64,000 nt of DNA. It comes from Lantana camara. Taxonomy: Eukaryota > Streptophyta > Magnoliopsida > Lamiales > Verbenaceae. The notes under the pieces are model-generated. The model did no database searches and was not told the DNA's origin. It saw only the letters and a program-made list of their open reading frames with translations. The DNA lies in NCBI GenBank assembly GCA_037501455.1, contig CM074865.1, forward strand, positions 32,966,501 through 33,030,500, in the 5' to 3' direction. Numbering within the stretch: position 1 is the stretch's first letter; each line of letters opens with the position of its first letter. A program made the position numbers and the translations under genes. Shown one piece after another: positions 54,841 to 64,000 of this stretch.

Positions 54841-55958
54841 CCTTTTTTTTTTTTTTTTGAAAATTTTATTTTTTTCAAAATAAAATTTCGGATATTTCCA
54901 ACTCTTTGGAATTTAATTTATTTTCTCAAAATAAATTCCTTGACTATTTTCAAACTCTTTGAAAATTTATTTCTCTCTCTCGTTTTAATATTTTCTCTTT
55001 GATCTTTGTTGGGGCTTGCGGGGGACCTGCAGGATTAATTAATCTTAGCTCCAAACAGGTCAATCTATTATCATCCCATGACAATAATTGATTACCGTTT
55101 AACAATATTTAATTCCACTAAATAAATATTGTTGAACTTTAAAATTAATTAAATTATTCACGAATTTCTCGATCTAGAATAATTTTGCATTTTACTCCTC
55201 TGTACAGATATCCATGAAAAATAAATCAATACTACTATCATTTATTTTTCACTTCCAATCTGAAATTTCTTGATTCGCCTTAAGTCCAAATTCTCTGTAT
55301 GTGAAACACATTCAACATACAACTTCGGTGACGCACACACGAAGTACTTTAGCCAAAGTTTTATTTGAACTTTCGCAAATCTATTTCAGTGATATCTTTA
55401 ACCTTCCAGCAAGGCTACAGATTCCTTGATCAATATTTCTCTTCAGCACATTTTATGCAATCACCGAACGTACGAAGTATTTTGGCCATCCGTTACTGAG
55501 ACCTCACTTCTGAGTACATCATAGTGATTAACACTACATGCCTAAAGTAGAAACATTGCCAGGATTAAGAGTCTGATGCTTCCGAGATTTTGTTCCTTTT
55601 AGATAGCAGTATAAAATGAATAATCTCAGTGGTCCAGTTCGATGTTTCCAATCTCATTGAAAATCGTCAATACGTTATAATTGGAAACTCCATTTCCCTA
55701 TGATGAAAGACTAATCATCTTATATAACACATTATAGTCTTGATAAGAACACTTTCTTATCATACCGACTAGAACTTTAATGACACGTGATTTCTGGTAT
55801 TTAAAGTCTTTTCCGTTGAAACACATTTCATATAAAAATACCATCACACGTCATTAATTATTAAATTTGTAAAATACTCATAACTTGCTTTAATTTCAGT
55901 TTTATTAATCCAAAAATATTTACGATATAATTGGATTTTCAGGGTATTAATCCCAACA

Positions 55959-55963
55959 CATAT
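55959..55963. repeat. Target-site duplication CATAT, right copy
   Basis: Pairs with 53696-53700. Confidence 0.9.
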
Positions 55964-56651
55964 ATGTTGGTGAGGTCGAACCAGACAACTCTCCGGTTGA
56001 TTCGAAAATTCTCATTAAATATTAAGCTCATTTCGAATAGTAGGTGTTTAATTTGAGATGGAAATTTTGAATTAAATTCCTAGCATTCCATCAATAGGTT
56101 TTAAGTTTAGTAAGTGAAGTTAGTTATTGTCCGCGAGTCGTGGGATAGCTAGTGGAGCTTATTAGTTCTTAGTTACCTAATTGATCATTTTAAATGATCA
56201 ATATTTCGTAGTCAATTTTGGCAGGGCGATGTCCGGAGTCGTGGGTCGTTCGAACTAAGTTTTGATCATGATCTTATGGTTGATGGGTCTAGCTTAACGC
56301 CTAAGTAAATATGGATGTCGCGCGAGTCGTGGGTCCATATTGAAAGATAGATGATGCAAAAACAATTACTAAGAGTTCTAAAGGTGTTAGAATTGGTAAG
56401 TTGTACCTACCTAAGGTTTTGCTTAGAATGTCCGCGAGTCGTGGGTTCGAGGTAAAATGCTTAGGATCTTAGTACCCATTGGGAAACTTGTTCCTCTTAG
56501 ATCTTTGGGAATTATAGATCTTTGAAAAACAGTGGGAGTTACATTAGATTAAAGACCTTATCTTTTGTATATCGTTATAATTCAGCATGCTCACTAGTTC
56601 TCTGTTTTACCATTTAGGTCGTAGATTCTGTGATTCTCTACGTGTTTTGAA
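55964..56651 (+). other. C1-c leader, part 2
   Basis: Continuation of the leader after the solo LTR, with the four GTCCGCGAGTCGTGGG-type motifs between about 56128 and 56443 (the second has lost two bases). It ends at the gag start codon. The possible splice acceptor TTACCATTTAG lies about 34 bp before gag. Confidence 0.75.
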
Positions 56652-57551
56652 ATGGCAACCAAAAACCCTCTTGTATCGATCCTCGAGTCAAACAAGTTGA
56701 CTGGTCCCAACTATTCTGATTGGCTGAGGAATCTGAAAATCATTTTAGATTCTGAGAAGAGAACTTATGTTCTCTTCAAAGGGGAGCCCAGTCCTGAAGG
56801 GGACGCTCCCACTCGGGCCGAGCGGGACGCGATCCAGAAGTGGAAGGATTATAATCTTCAAGCCCGTTGCCTTATGTTGGCTAACATGTCTCCGGACTTG
56901 CAAAGGCAACATGAGGCCATGAAATTTGCTTGGGAGATTTACGACCAATTAGAGCAACTTTACCGCCCTCATGAACGTGTTACAAGGTATAACACTTCAA
57001 AGGAATTGTTCCACTTGAGAATGAGGGAAGGTTCAAGTGTCCATGAATATGGACTCAAGTTTCTCGCCCTTACTGAGAAACTTGCTTCCATGGACATGCC
57101 ACTGAAAGATGAGCTTTCAGTGGACTTGTTGCTAGCATCGCTCCCACCATCATTCAACCCATTTGTCCTTAACTTCAACATGAATCATGCTGATGCTACT
57201 GTAGCTGAGTTGATTAGTCAGCTTGTAACTGCTGAAAGCACGATCAAGAAGAACAATAAGGTTCTGATGGTGAATGCTCCATCTTCCTCTTCCGGGCCTT
57301 CTAAAGGTAAGGGAAAGAAAGCCCAAAAGAAGAAGAAGAAACCCCTTAGGTCCGCTGGTGGCATTTTGAAGGGGAAGGCCCAAAAGAAGAAGCGTGATCA
57401 GAAAGAGGATGTTTGCTTCCATTGTGGCAAAGCGGGACATTGGAGGAGAAACTGCCAAGAGTACAAGGTTACTCTAAAGAAAGGTATGTTTCTTATTGAA
57501 GTAAATCTTTCTATTAGTTCTAGTTCTTGGGTACTTGATACCGGTTGTTGA
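56652..57551 (+). pseudogene. C1-c gag and protease start
   Basis: 299-residue frame from the start codon MATKNPLVSI: the whole copia gag without a stop, with the CCHC knuckle at residues 255-268, running on into the protease to DTGC (296-299). The next codon is TGA (57549-57551), where other copies have Gly: a single G-to-T change. This is the only complete gag frame in the window. Confidence 0.9.
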
Positions 57552-58355
57552 GCTCATATCTATAATGATGTACAAATGCTAAATGAAGTTCAACAACTCA
57601 GAGAAGGAGAATGTGTCTTGAAGATCGGTGATGGCTCAAAAGTTGAAGCTCGAGCTTTAGGCACAATTAGATTAGATTTAGGTTGTTTTGAGTTAGTTTT
57701 AAATAAAGTCCTTTATGTACCGAACATTATTCATAATATAATTTCAGTTCCAATTTTAGATTGTGAAGGTTATGAAACTTATATTAAGAATGGTAAATAT
57801 TTTATCAAACGGAACAACTCTTCCGTTCACATCGGCACTCTAAGTAATGGACTTTATCTAACTCAAAATATCAATATTATGAATATACAGCGAGAAACTA
57901 AACATAAGAGAGATGACAAAGTTTTAGCTCCCTTATGGCACGCTAGATTAGGACACATTTTCGAGAACAGAATTAGCAAGATAAACACTTTAGGATCATT
58001 CTCTGAAAATGATCTCAAAGAGTTAACTTCTTGCGAGTCCTGTCTCAAAGGAAATATGTCCAAAGTTCCTTTTAAAGGAACTGTGGAACATGCCACTAAG
58101 GTCTTGGATTTGATCCATTCTGATGTTTGTGGACCGCTTAAGAGCAAGAAACGGTCATCAGTATTTCATAACCTTTACCGATGACTTTAGTCGGTATGGT
58201 TATGTATACTTAATGAAGTATAAATCTGAAGCTTTTTAGAAATTCCTAGAATTTCAAAAGGAGGTTGAGAACCAAACTGGTCATAAGATCAAAGCACTTC
58301 GATCTGATCGAGGAGGCGAGTATCTTAGTGAAGAATTCCTTAATCATCTGAAAGA
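57552..58355 (+). pseudogene. C1-c protease and integrase, truncated
   Basis: Same frame after the stop (57576-58184): protease C-terminal part, the integrase zinc domain (HARLGHIF...CESCLKGN) and the first integrase Asp (SDVCGPL). Small deletions near 58140 shift the frame, and a TAG occurs near 58236. Copia sequence stops at about 58355, shortly after the second catalytic Asp (RSDRGGEY region). About 950 bp of integrase and RT present in C1-b are missing. Confidence 0.87.
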
Positions 58356-58383
58356 CATGCGAACCCCGATTTTGCAACCTGGG

Positions 58384-58395
58384 GCTCTGATACCA
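58384..58395 (-). other. Primer-binding site, tRNA-iMet type (G-C)
   Basis: The minus strand reads TGGTATCAGAGC, 8 bp after the LTR end at 58404. Confidence 0.9.
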
Positions 58396-60868
58396 CTTAA
58401 GGATGTAGCACCCGGGACGATAGGTGCCACATCCCCCACACTACAAGTCTAGTCCACACGTGAAATGGATAATCCAAGCATGAACCGGACTCATAGCGAA
58501 CGGGAGACAAAATAAAAGATATCCTAGCTAGGCGGAATCTAACCCTGTACCAAATAAATCATAATAGCCAAAAGTGAAATGCGGAAGCAATAACGTATAA
58601 TTCATAATTTTCAACAATGGCTACACGCCCAACAATTCAAATTCATAAGATAAATCCACCACGCATCCTAACAACGGGTTCAACTAGGTATGCAACCTGT
58701 CCCGAATCCATAATCAAGAATTATAAATGGGACACAGGCCCGAATACATAAAGAGATACAATTAATCATAACAATATACAATGTGACTCAAGTGTACAAG
58801 TGTGACTCGACAAGAGAATTAAAACATGACCTCCGCCTAGCCAAACCTGCAAGAACTGAAAGGTGGGAAAGAGGGGTCAGTCTCTAGAAGACTGAGTGAG
58901 CAGGAGCGATACATATATAAAAACATGCACATGCAAGTCATAAATCCCGAGAAAAGTTTTATTCAAAGTTAGTTCCCAAGAGGGCAAGAGAATAACTAAG
59001 CAATGCTCTGACTTTACGACTAATCATACTAAATTCATTAAGTTCATAATTCATACATAATCAATAAGGCTCGGCGAGTGAGCGGGTATAATCTCCAACC
59101 AAACTCCGACCGTGTACAACAAATATCATTATTATATTGAATACGCGATCACACAATACATTATAATACATGCAAGCCATAAAACATAACATAAGACATA
59201 GTCGTTTGGGCAATCCGTATCCCGGCCTTCCCGTACGGTGCATAACAATCATAACATAATAATAATCATAAAATAAGTTCCAACCTTCTTCCTCCGGGTG
59301 GTGGACGGGTTTGCAAGACCCGACCACCTCATGCATAATGGCTAGAGGGGTTCATGAGGCCCCAAAAGCCCGACTAGCCTTTTCTCGTTAAAACTCCTAA
59401 CGAGATCGGTATTCGTTGTAAAACAAAGTTAGAATTAGCATATGGGCTCACCGTCGGCCCTTGCCTCCCCGGATAGCCGCATGTACTAAGTTCCTGGGCC
59501 CGTGAACATAACATAATCTCGCCAAAACATTTAATTCATAAGAAACATAATATTTATCATACTCCTTGTGAAAATGTTTACTCGATAACCTCATTTGAAA
59601 ACCATATATAGATATACATTAGGTTTTTTGCCACACTTATCACATCAGGTTGTAGGGTTTAATATGTAACTAAAATGAAAACACCCTCACCTGGAATACC
59701 ACGAGACATAAAGCATGAGTAATACGGGTGCCTATTCAATTCGAATGTCTCCGCCCTGGAAACGAACTGTACAAGAGAAGGAATAATATGTGCTCGTGAG
59801 AATTGACTCCATATGAAACCACATAGACGCACGACATGTTATGCACATGATATGAGATGCATAAGAAGCATGAATCATGTGATGAGGTCTTATAATCAAG
59901 TAATTCATTCAATACATGGTGGTTTCATATTTATGTGTTTTATATCTTTCATATTTTGTATCAAATCGAGCTATAAGCTTTCTACAATAATCATAACACA
60001 TGTTTACAATGCAATTAAGTCATAACCGAAGCAGGAAGTTATCATATTAGAGAAGCAATTAGGGCAACAATTCATGCATGCAAGCTAGAGAGCATCCAAG
60101 TCACATTAGATCATATTAAATTATAACTCATGTAATTCACATCAAATGAATCCTTAAATTTCATACATCAAGTATAACATATCATAAAACACCTTAACAA
60201 TGCATTCATATCATAAAAGGATTAAAGAGATATCACACTAAGTGAATGAACGAAGTTTTCATCCATGCATACACGTAGGAGAACAAATGAAGCATATCTT
60301 GTCATATACACGTATAATATCACCAAAAATTTCATATTAAATGGATCTATAAATGCAATATTATGAAAGTAATACGTAACCTAACATGTTAACATATCTT
60401 TCAAGTCATACAAGAAGCAACAGATTAGCATATTAAATAAGTAAACGAAGTACGGCTCACTCATGCATTTTAAGAAACAGTTAGGTCCCATAAGTGCACG
60501 TGAGAGCATAAATCAAGAACGAGCATTTAATTAAATCACAAATTCCTATCTTACAACAAATATAACACGTCATATAACACGTATACAAATCATCATATCA
60601 CAAAAGGAGCAAATAGAAGTCATACGAATTAAATAAAAGAAGTACTCATGCATGCGCGCACGTACCAAGACATCTAGAGCAAGTTAGGTTGTATATTACG
60701 TATAAAATACCGAATTCACGTAATAAATTCATAACAATTCATTTAACACATAATTCATCAAGTATATAATGTATAAGAAGTGAAAAAGGAGAAAGAAGTC
60801 CACGAAAAATGCAAACGAAGAGAAAATAACACAACACACAACTACAAGTCGAAACTGGGGCAAAACAG

Positions 60869-60976
60869 GGTCACCGCCGCGACCAAAAATGAACTAAAAA
60901 TGGTCGCGGTCGCGACCAAGAGACAAGAGGATGAAGTGGTCGCGACTATAAACTGGTCGTGATTGCGGCCACGACC
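60869..60976. repeat. GC-rich palindrome cluster in G-C LTR
   Basis: Copies at 60869-60884, 60902-60917 (perfect GGTCGCGGTCGCGACC type), 60938-60946 (half) and 60955-60976. Equivalent to 489-577, about 1.08-1.18 kb from the LTR start on the minus strand. Confidence 0.8.
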
Positions 60977-62053
60977 ACTGGCAACAGCAGGGGAAAATAC
61001 GATTTTCAAGCCAAAAACTCCCTCAAATCTCCAAGTAAAGCATGCTATCTTCAAGTTAACACATAATGGAATGATAATAAAGCAAGAATTCATCCATTCA
61101 TGCCAATAATCAAGCCAAACATGAAGGTAAACATGATCAAAGGCAAGAGATACATTTATGTTCATTTCTTCCAAGAAAACTTCAAAACCCTTAAATGAAA
61201 GCCAATGATTCCTTAATTCTCATGCAAAATCCTTCCATACAATTAATCTATGATGCTTTAAGATCAATTAGGATGCAAAACTTCCAAGAAGTCCCACAAG
61301 ATATCACCCAATTTCATCAAATTATACCAAACCCTTACTATTCACTATATTCTTATATCATGATCAATACTCCACCAAATTCAGCAATTAAGGTGTCCAA
61401 ACAAAGAGGAGAAGATAAATAACATAATATGGGAAGAGATAGAGGTGTAATGAGCTCTCAAGGAAGATGATGAATAGTGTTATGGGCTCGGTTTCAGCAG
61501 ACTTTTGGCTAAGTTTGGAGTATGAAATGAAATGAGGGGTGTGATATCTGATAGAGATTTAAGTTAGGGTCATTTTGGTCCAAACCTTACTTTATTTGGT
61601 TATATATAGAGAAAGTTATGGCCTTTTTAGTGAGAAGGGGTCATTTTAGGCGAGATGGTTTAATCCGGGTGAAATTCGGGGGTCCAACCGAGTTTAGAAA
61701 AATACGAGGCTAGGTTTATTGAACCTGAATCATCGATACAAGTTCAACGATGGTGATGGAATTCGAATCCAAAAATGTAAAACGAGTATATATACACGTT
61801 CTTAACACACATATCTCCAACATATAATATTCCACAAAATTTTGAATTCAAATCATATAGAAACGGTACGCAAACAAGTCACATATGCGCAAGTGGTTCA
61901 AGTAATCGTATAAATTTCAATTCATATATTTCAATTAATCACTCACTTATCAATCAAATAATATAATTAAATAAAACATTTATAGCCAATTAATTCGCGC
62001 AAGTTGACAAACACATACGTCATGCTATACGATTGAAAAGTCGGGGCGTTACA

Positions 62054-63298
62054 TATGGTAAATGGATGTGAAAACTGCCTTTCTCAATGGTGACATTGAG
62101 CAACCCATAGGTTTCACATTCAGTGGGAGTGAGCAAAAGGTTTGCAAACTCCAAAGGTCAATCTATGGACTAAAACAGGCTTCTAGGAATTGGAACATTC
62201 GATTTGATGAATCAGTCAAAGCGTTTGGCTTCATTCAGATCTCGAATGAGTCATGTGTGTATAGAAAGGAATTGAAGGCCTCAGTGCAATTCTTAGTACT
62301 TTATGTTGATGACATCCTTCTTATTGGGAATTCAAAGGATGACATGAAAGTAACTATGCTATGGTTATCGAACCAATTCGAGATGAAAGATCTTGGTGAT
62401 GCGTCCTACATCCTTGGAATTAAAATCTATCGAGATAGATCTAGAAGGTTGATAGGACTATCACAGTCGATGTATATTGACAAAGTATTGAAGAGATTCA
62501 ATATGGAGTCAGAAAAAGTCAAGAACCTTCCTATGAGTGTAGGAACATGTCTTTCTAAGAAGATGTGTTCTAATACTAACCATGAGAAGGAAAGAATGAC
62601 TCATACACCTTATGCATCTGCAATAGGTAGCATAATGTATGCAATGTTATGTACTCGACCGGATGTGGCTTATGCACTTAGTGTAACAAGTCGTTTCCAA
62701 TCTGACCCTGGAGATGGTCACTGGGCTGCCGTGAAGAATATTCTTAAGTACTTGAAAAGTACTAAAGATTTATTCTTAGTTTACGGAGGTCAGAAATTTC
62801 TTACTGTCGAAGGATACTGCGATGCAAGCTTTACATCTGACTTAGATGATTTTAAGTCAATATCAGGATACATTTTCTGCTTAAACGACGGAGCAGTGGG
62901 TTGGAAGAGTTCCAAGCAAACGACCACTGAGGCCGAATACTTAGCTGCAAATGATGCAGCCAAGGAAAATGTTTGGATTAGAAACTACATTCAAGAGTTG
63001 AATATTGTTCCTAGCATGAAAAACCCCATTATTGTGTTTTGTGACAACACTGGGGCCATTGCTCAAGCAAGAGAACCAAGATCTCACCAACGGACCAAGC
63101 ACATTATGAGGAAGTATCACCTAATCCGTGATATTATCAAAAGAGGAGATGTGCAAATTGAGAGGGTCGCATCAGCAGAGAACGTGGGAGATCCACTTAC
63201 TAAACCCCTTAGTCGAGAAGCTTTCGAAGGTCATCTTCAGAAGATGGGACTTAGAGTATTTAGAATGGCTTTGACGGGCAAGTGGGAGATTGTTAGGA
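62054..63298 (+). CDS. C1-c reverse transcriptase-RNase H segment (partial)
   Basis: The frame from 62062 (nominal 435 residues to 63369) resumes copia RT at MDVKTAFLNGDI. It keeps the YVDDILLIGN box and an RNase H with VEGYCDASFTSDLDDF, TEAEYLAANDAAKE and FCDNTGAIAQAREP. In-frame losses are 18 bp in RT (NGDIEQPIGF) and about 12 bp in RNase H (KQTTTEAEY). A small indel near 63255 shifts the normal end of pol, so the nominal frame runs through the polypurine tract into the LTR; the last 25 residues are not genuine. The N-terminal part of RT is missing, so it is a fragment. Confidence 0.88.
63277..63290 (+). other. Polypurine tract of C1-c
   Basis: GGCAAGTGGGAGAT directly before the LTR start at 63291. 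Confidence 0.85.
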
Positions 63299-64000
63299 AT
63301 AGTGCCCTAGAAAGCCGATTGTATATCCACTTTGTACTTTTCCTTATTGTAATCACATACAATCTTTGAATAAAATAACGAATTAAGGCAACACTTCTTT
63401 ATATGGTCTTGTTTGGTATACGTTTACTTTAGTTGTGCATGTATGAGAACTCCCCTAATCCTAATGACTTTAGGACTCTACCATTTAGGTGAAATGGTTC
63501 ATGAAACGAGCCCTACATCACATAAGTCATTATTAGTAAAATACTCCAAGCTGATGAGTCCTACAGACAATGGGAGTGTCAACCTGACTCCTTTAAGGCT
63601 TGCTTGTGGGATCACGCCCTTAAGAAGGACCACCTTGTTTCATGGAGGTGCAAAGTGTATAGTTGATACGTGCGTCATGCATGAGGGTGCTTACTTCCAT
63701 AAGTAAGTTCACTGAGGTGCCCCGTGTGAGAAGATTCCTAAATGGGAAAGGAAGTTTCTATTTTAGGAAATGGAAACTTCTAGATTAGGAAATATCTCAC
63801 GAGTCATTGATGTGATTAATTGATCCTTAGACTTGAGGTTCCATGTCACTTTATGAGTTAACTCTATAGCCTTAGGTGTAAGCTTTAAAGGGTGTCACCT
63901 TAGACAACTGATTCAAGGCTTATGCTAGGGCTGCACAAGTGATTCATGGAAGTGAATGAGAATTAAGAAAGGACCTACACTTGCATTTGCAAGGTGATCT
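63291..64000 (+). repeat. C1-c 3' LTR, cut by the window edge
   Basis: The first 710 bp of the C1 LTR (TGTTAGGAATAGTGCCCTAG...), matching 50230 onwards. The frame 63413-63706 in it is LTR DNA, not a gene. Confidence 0.9.

Larger units (their letters stand above)
53701..55958 (-). mobile_element. Solo LTR (copia-type) in the C1-c leader
   Basis: 2258-bp insertion with TGTTGG...CCAACA ends and a perfect CATAT duplication; the leader is continuous around it. On the minus strand it starts TGTTGGGATTAATACCCTG, has a TATA box (TATAAATA at 54285-54292, minus) preceded by a GC-rich region with many ACGTG motifs, and contains no coding domain, so it is a solo LTR. A run of about 18 T lies at 54841-54858. 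Small reading frames in it (53653-54017, 54288-54554, 54736-55002) have no recognisable domain. Confidence 0.88.
58356..62053 (-). mobile_element. Gypsy G-C 5' LTR with primer site, truncated remnant
   Basis: On the minus strand a 3650-bp LTR starts TGTAACGCCCCGACTTTTC at 62053 and ends GTGCTACA at 58404, followed by a primer site (58384-58395) and about 28 bp of leader, then an abrupt junction with copia integrase. A full gypsy probably inserted in the copia RT, and one deletion then removed its body, its 3' LTR and part of the copia. TATGG at 62054-62058 would be the surviving target copy. The LTR matches 1-679, contains palindromes at 60869-60976, and has no supported gene. Confidence 0.85.
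50230..64000 (+). mobile_element. Ty1/copia element C1-c, nested and running off the window
   Basis: Third insertion of the C1 family: 5' LTR 50230-52153, leader, gag, protease, partial integrase, [gypsy remnant], RT-RNase H, polypurine tract, 3' LTR from 63291 cut by the right edge. Left flank CGAAT (50225-50229); the right flank is outside. It hosts a solo LTR (53701-55958) and a gypsy LTR remnant (58356-62053). Confidence 0.9.

Noticed and set aside
54841..54858. T-run as the tail of a LINE or SINE
   Set aside because: It is inside an LTR with its own duplication and TG...CA ends; no LINE coding sequence or separate duplication around the run.
61195..61422. 75-residue frame
   Set aside because: Inside the minus-strand G-C LTR, opposite orientation, no domain.
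63413..63706. 97-residue frame near the right edge
   Set aside because: Lies in the C1 LTR; the other LTR copies do not keep the frame open.

Overview
The window is plant repeat DNA. Every long stretch I can identify derives from LTR retrotransposons: Ty1/copia elements and Ty3/gypsy chromoviruses with a chromodomain after the integrase. I found no host gene, tRNA, rRNA or CRISPR array. Plant origin is indicated by tRNA-iMet-type primer sites (TGGTATCAGAGC), 5-bp target duplications, LTRs of 2-3.6 kb, and nested insertion with solo LTRs. The species cannot be named from the sequence.

Layout. 1-3519: a minus-strand gypsy LTR (family G-C, cut by the window edge) holding a complete plus-strand solo LTR (G-D, 680-3341, target duplication TAAGA). 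3520-11943: minus-strand gypsy DNA (G-A) arranged as LTR remnant, pol/gag, complete LTR, integrase end, LTR remnant; it looks like two elements fused through one shared LTR. 11944-13059 and 30939-31473: two halves of an old, heavily decayed minus-strand copia. It was split by 13060-30938, a 17.9-kb copia array LTR-internal-LTR-internal-LTR flanked by one ATTCA duplication. 31474-49767: a plus-strand gypsy chromovirus (G-B) with a truncated 3' LTR. It is split at the integrase end by the best-preserved copia of the window (38843-48759, duplication ATCCT). 49768-50229: a minus-strand gypsy LTR fragment. 50230 to the right edge: a third copy of the same copia family, carrying a minus-strand solo LTR in its leader (53701-55958, duplication CATAT) and a gypsy LTR remnant (58356-62053) where part of integrase and RT was deleted.

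The three copia insertions (four internal copies) are one family, called C1 here: LTRs of about 1.9 kb starting TGTTAGGAATAGTGCCC, a 2.2-kb leader, then gag-protease-integrase-RT-RNase H in one frame. All copies carry stops. The 38843-48759 copy keeps one frame from gag to RNase H with three nonsense codons and one late frameshift, and its integrase DD35E and RT YVDD are intact. The gypsy elements are more decayed.

The most interesting unexplained structure is non-coding. Each gypsy LTR family carries, about 1.0-1.4 kb from its LTR start, a cluster of 14-22 bp GC-rich palindromes sharing a CGGCCG-like centre but with family-specific arms. The copia leaders carry an analogous hypervariable GC-rich hairpin island and four spaced copies of a GTCCGCGAGTCGTGGG motif. 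Possible introns enclose both kinds of region.
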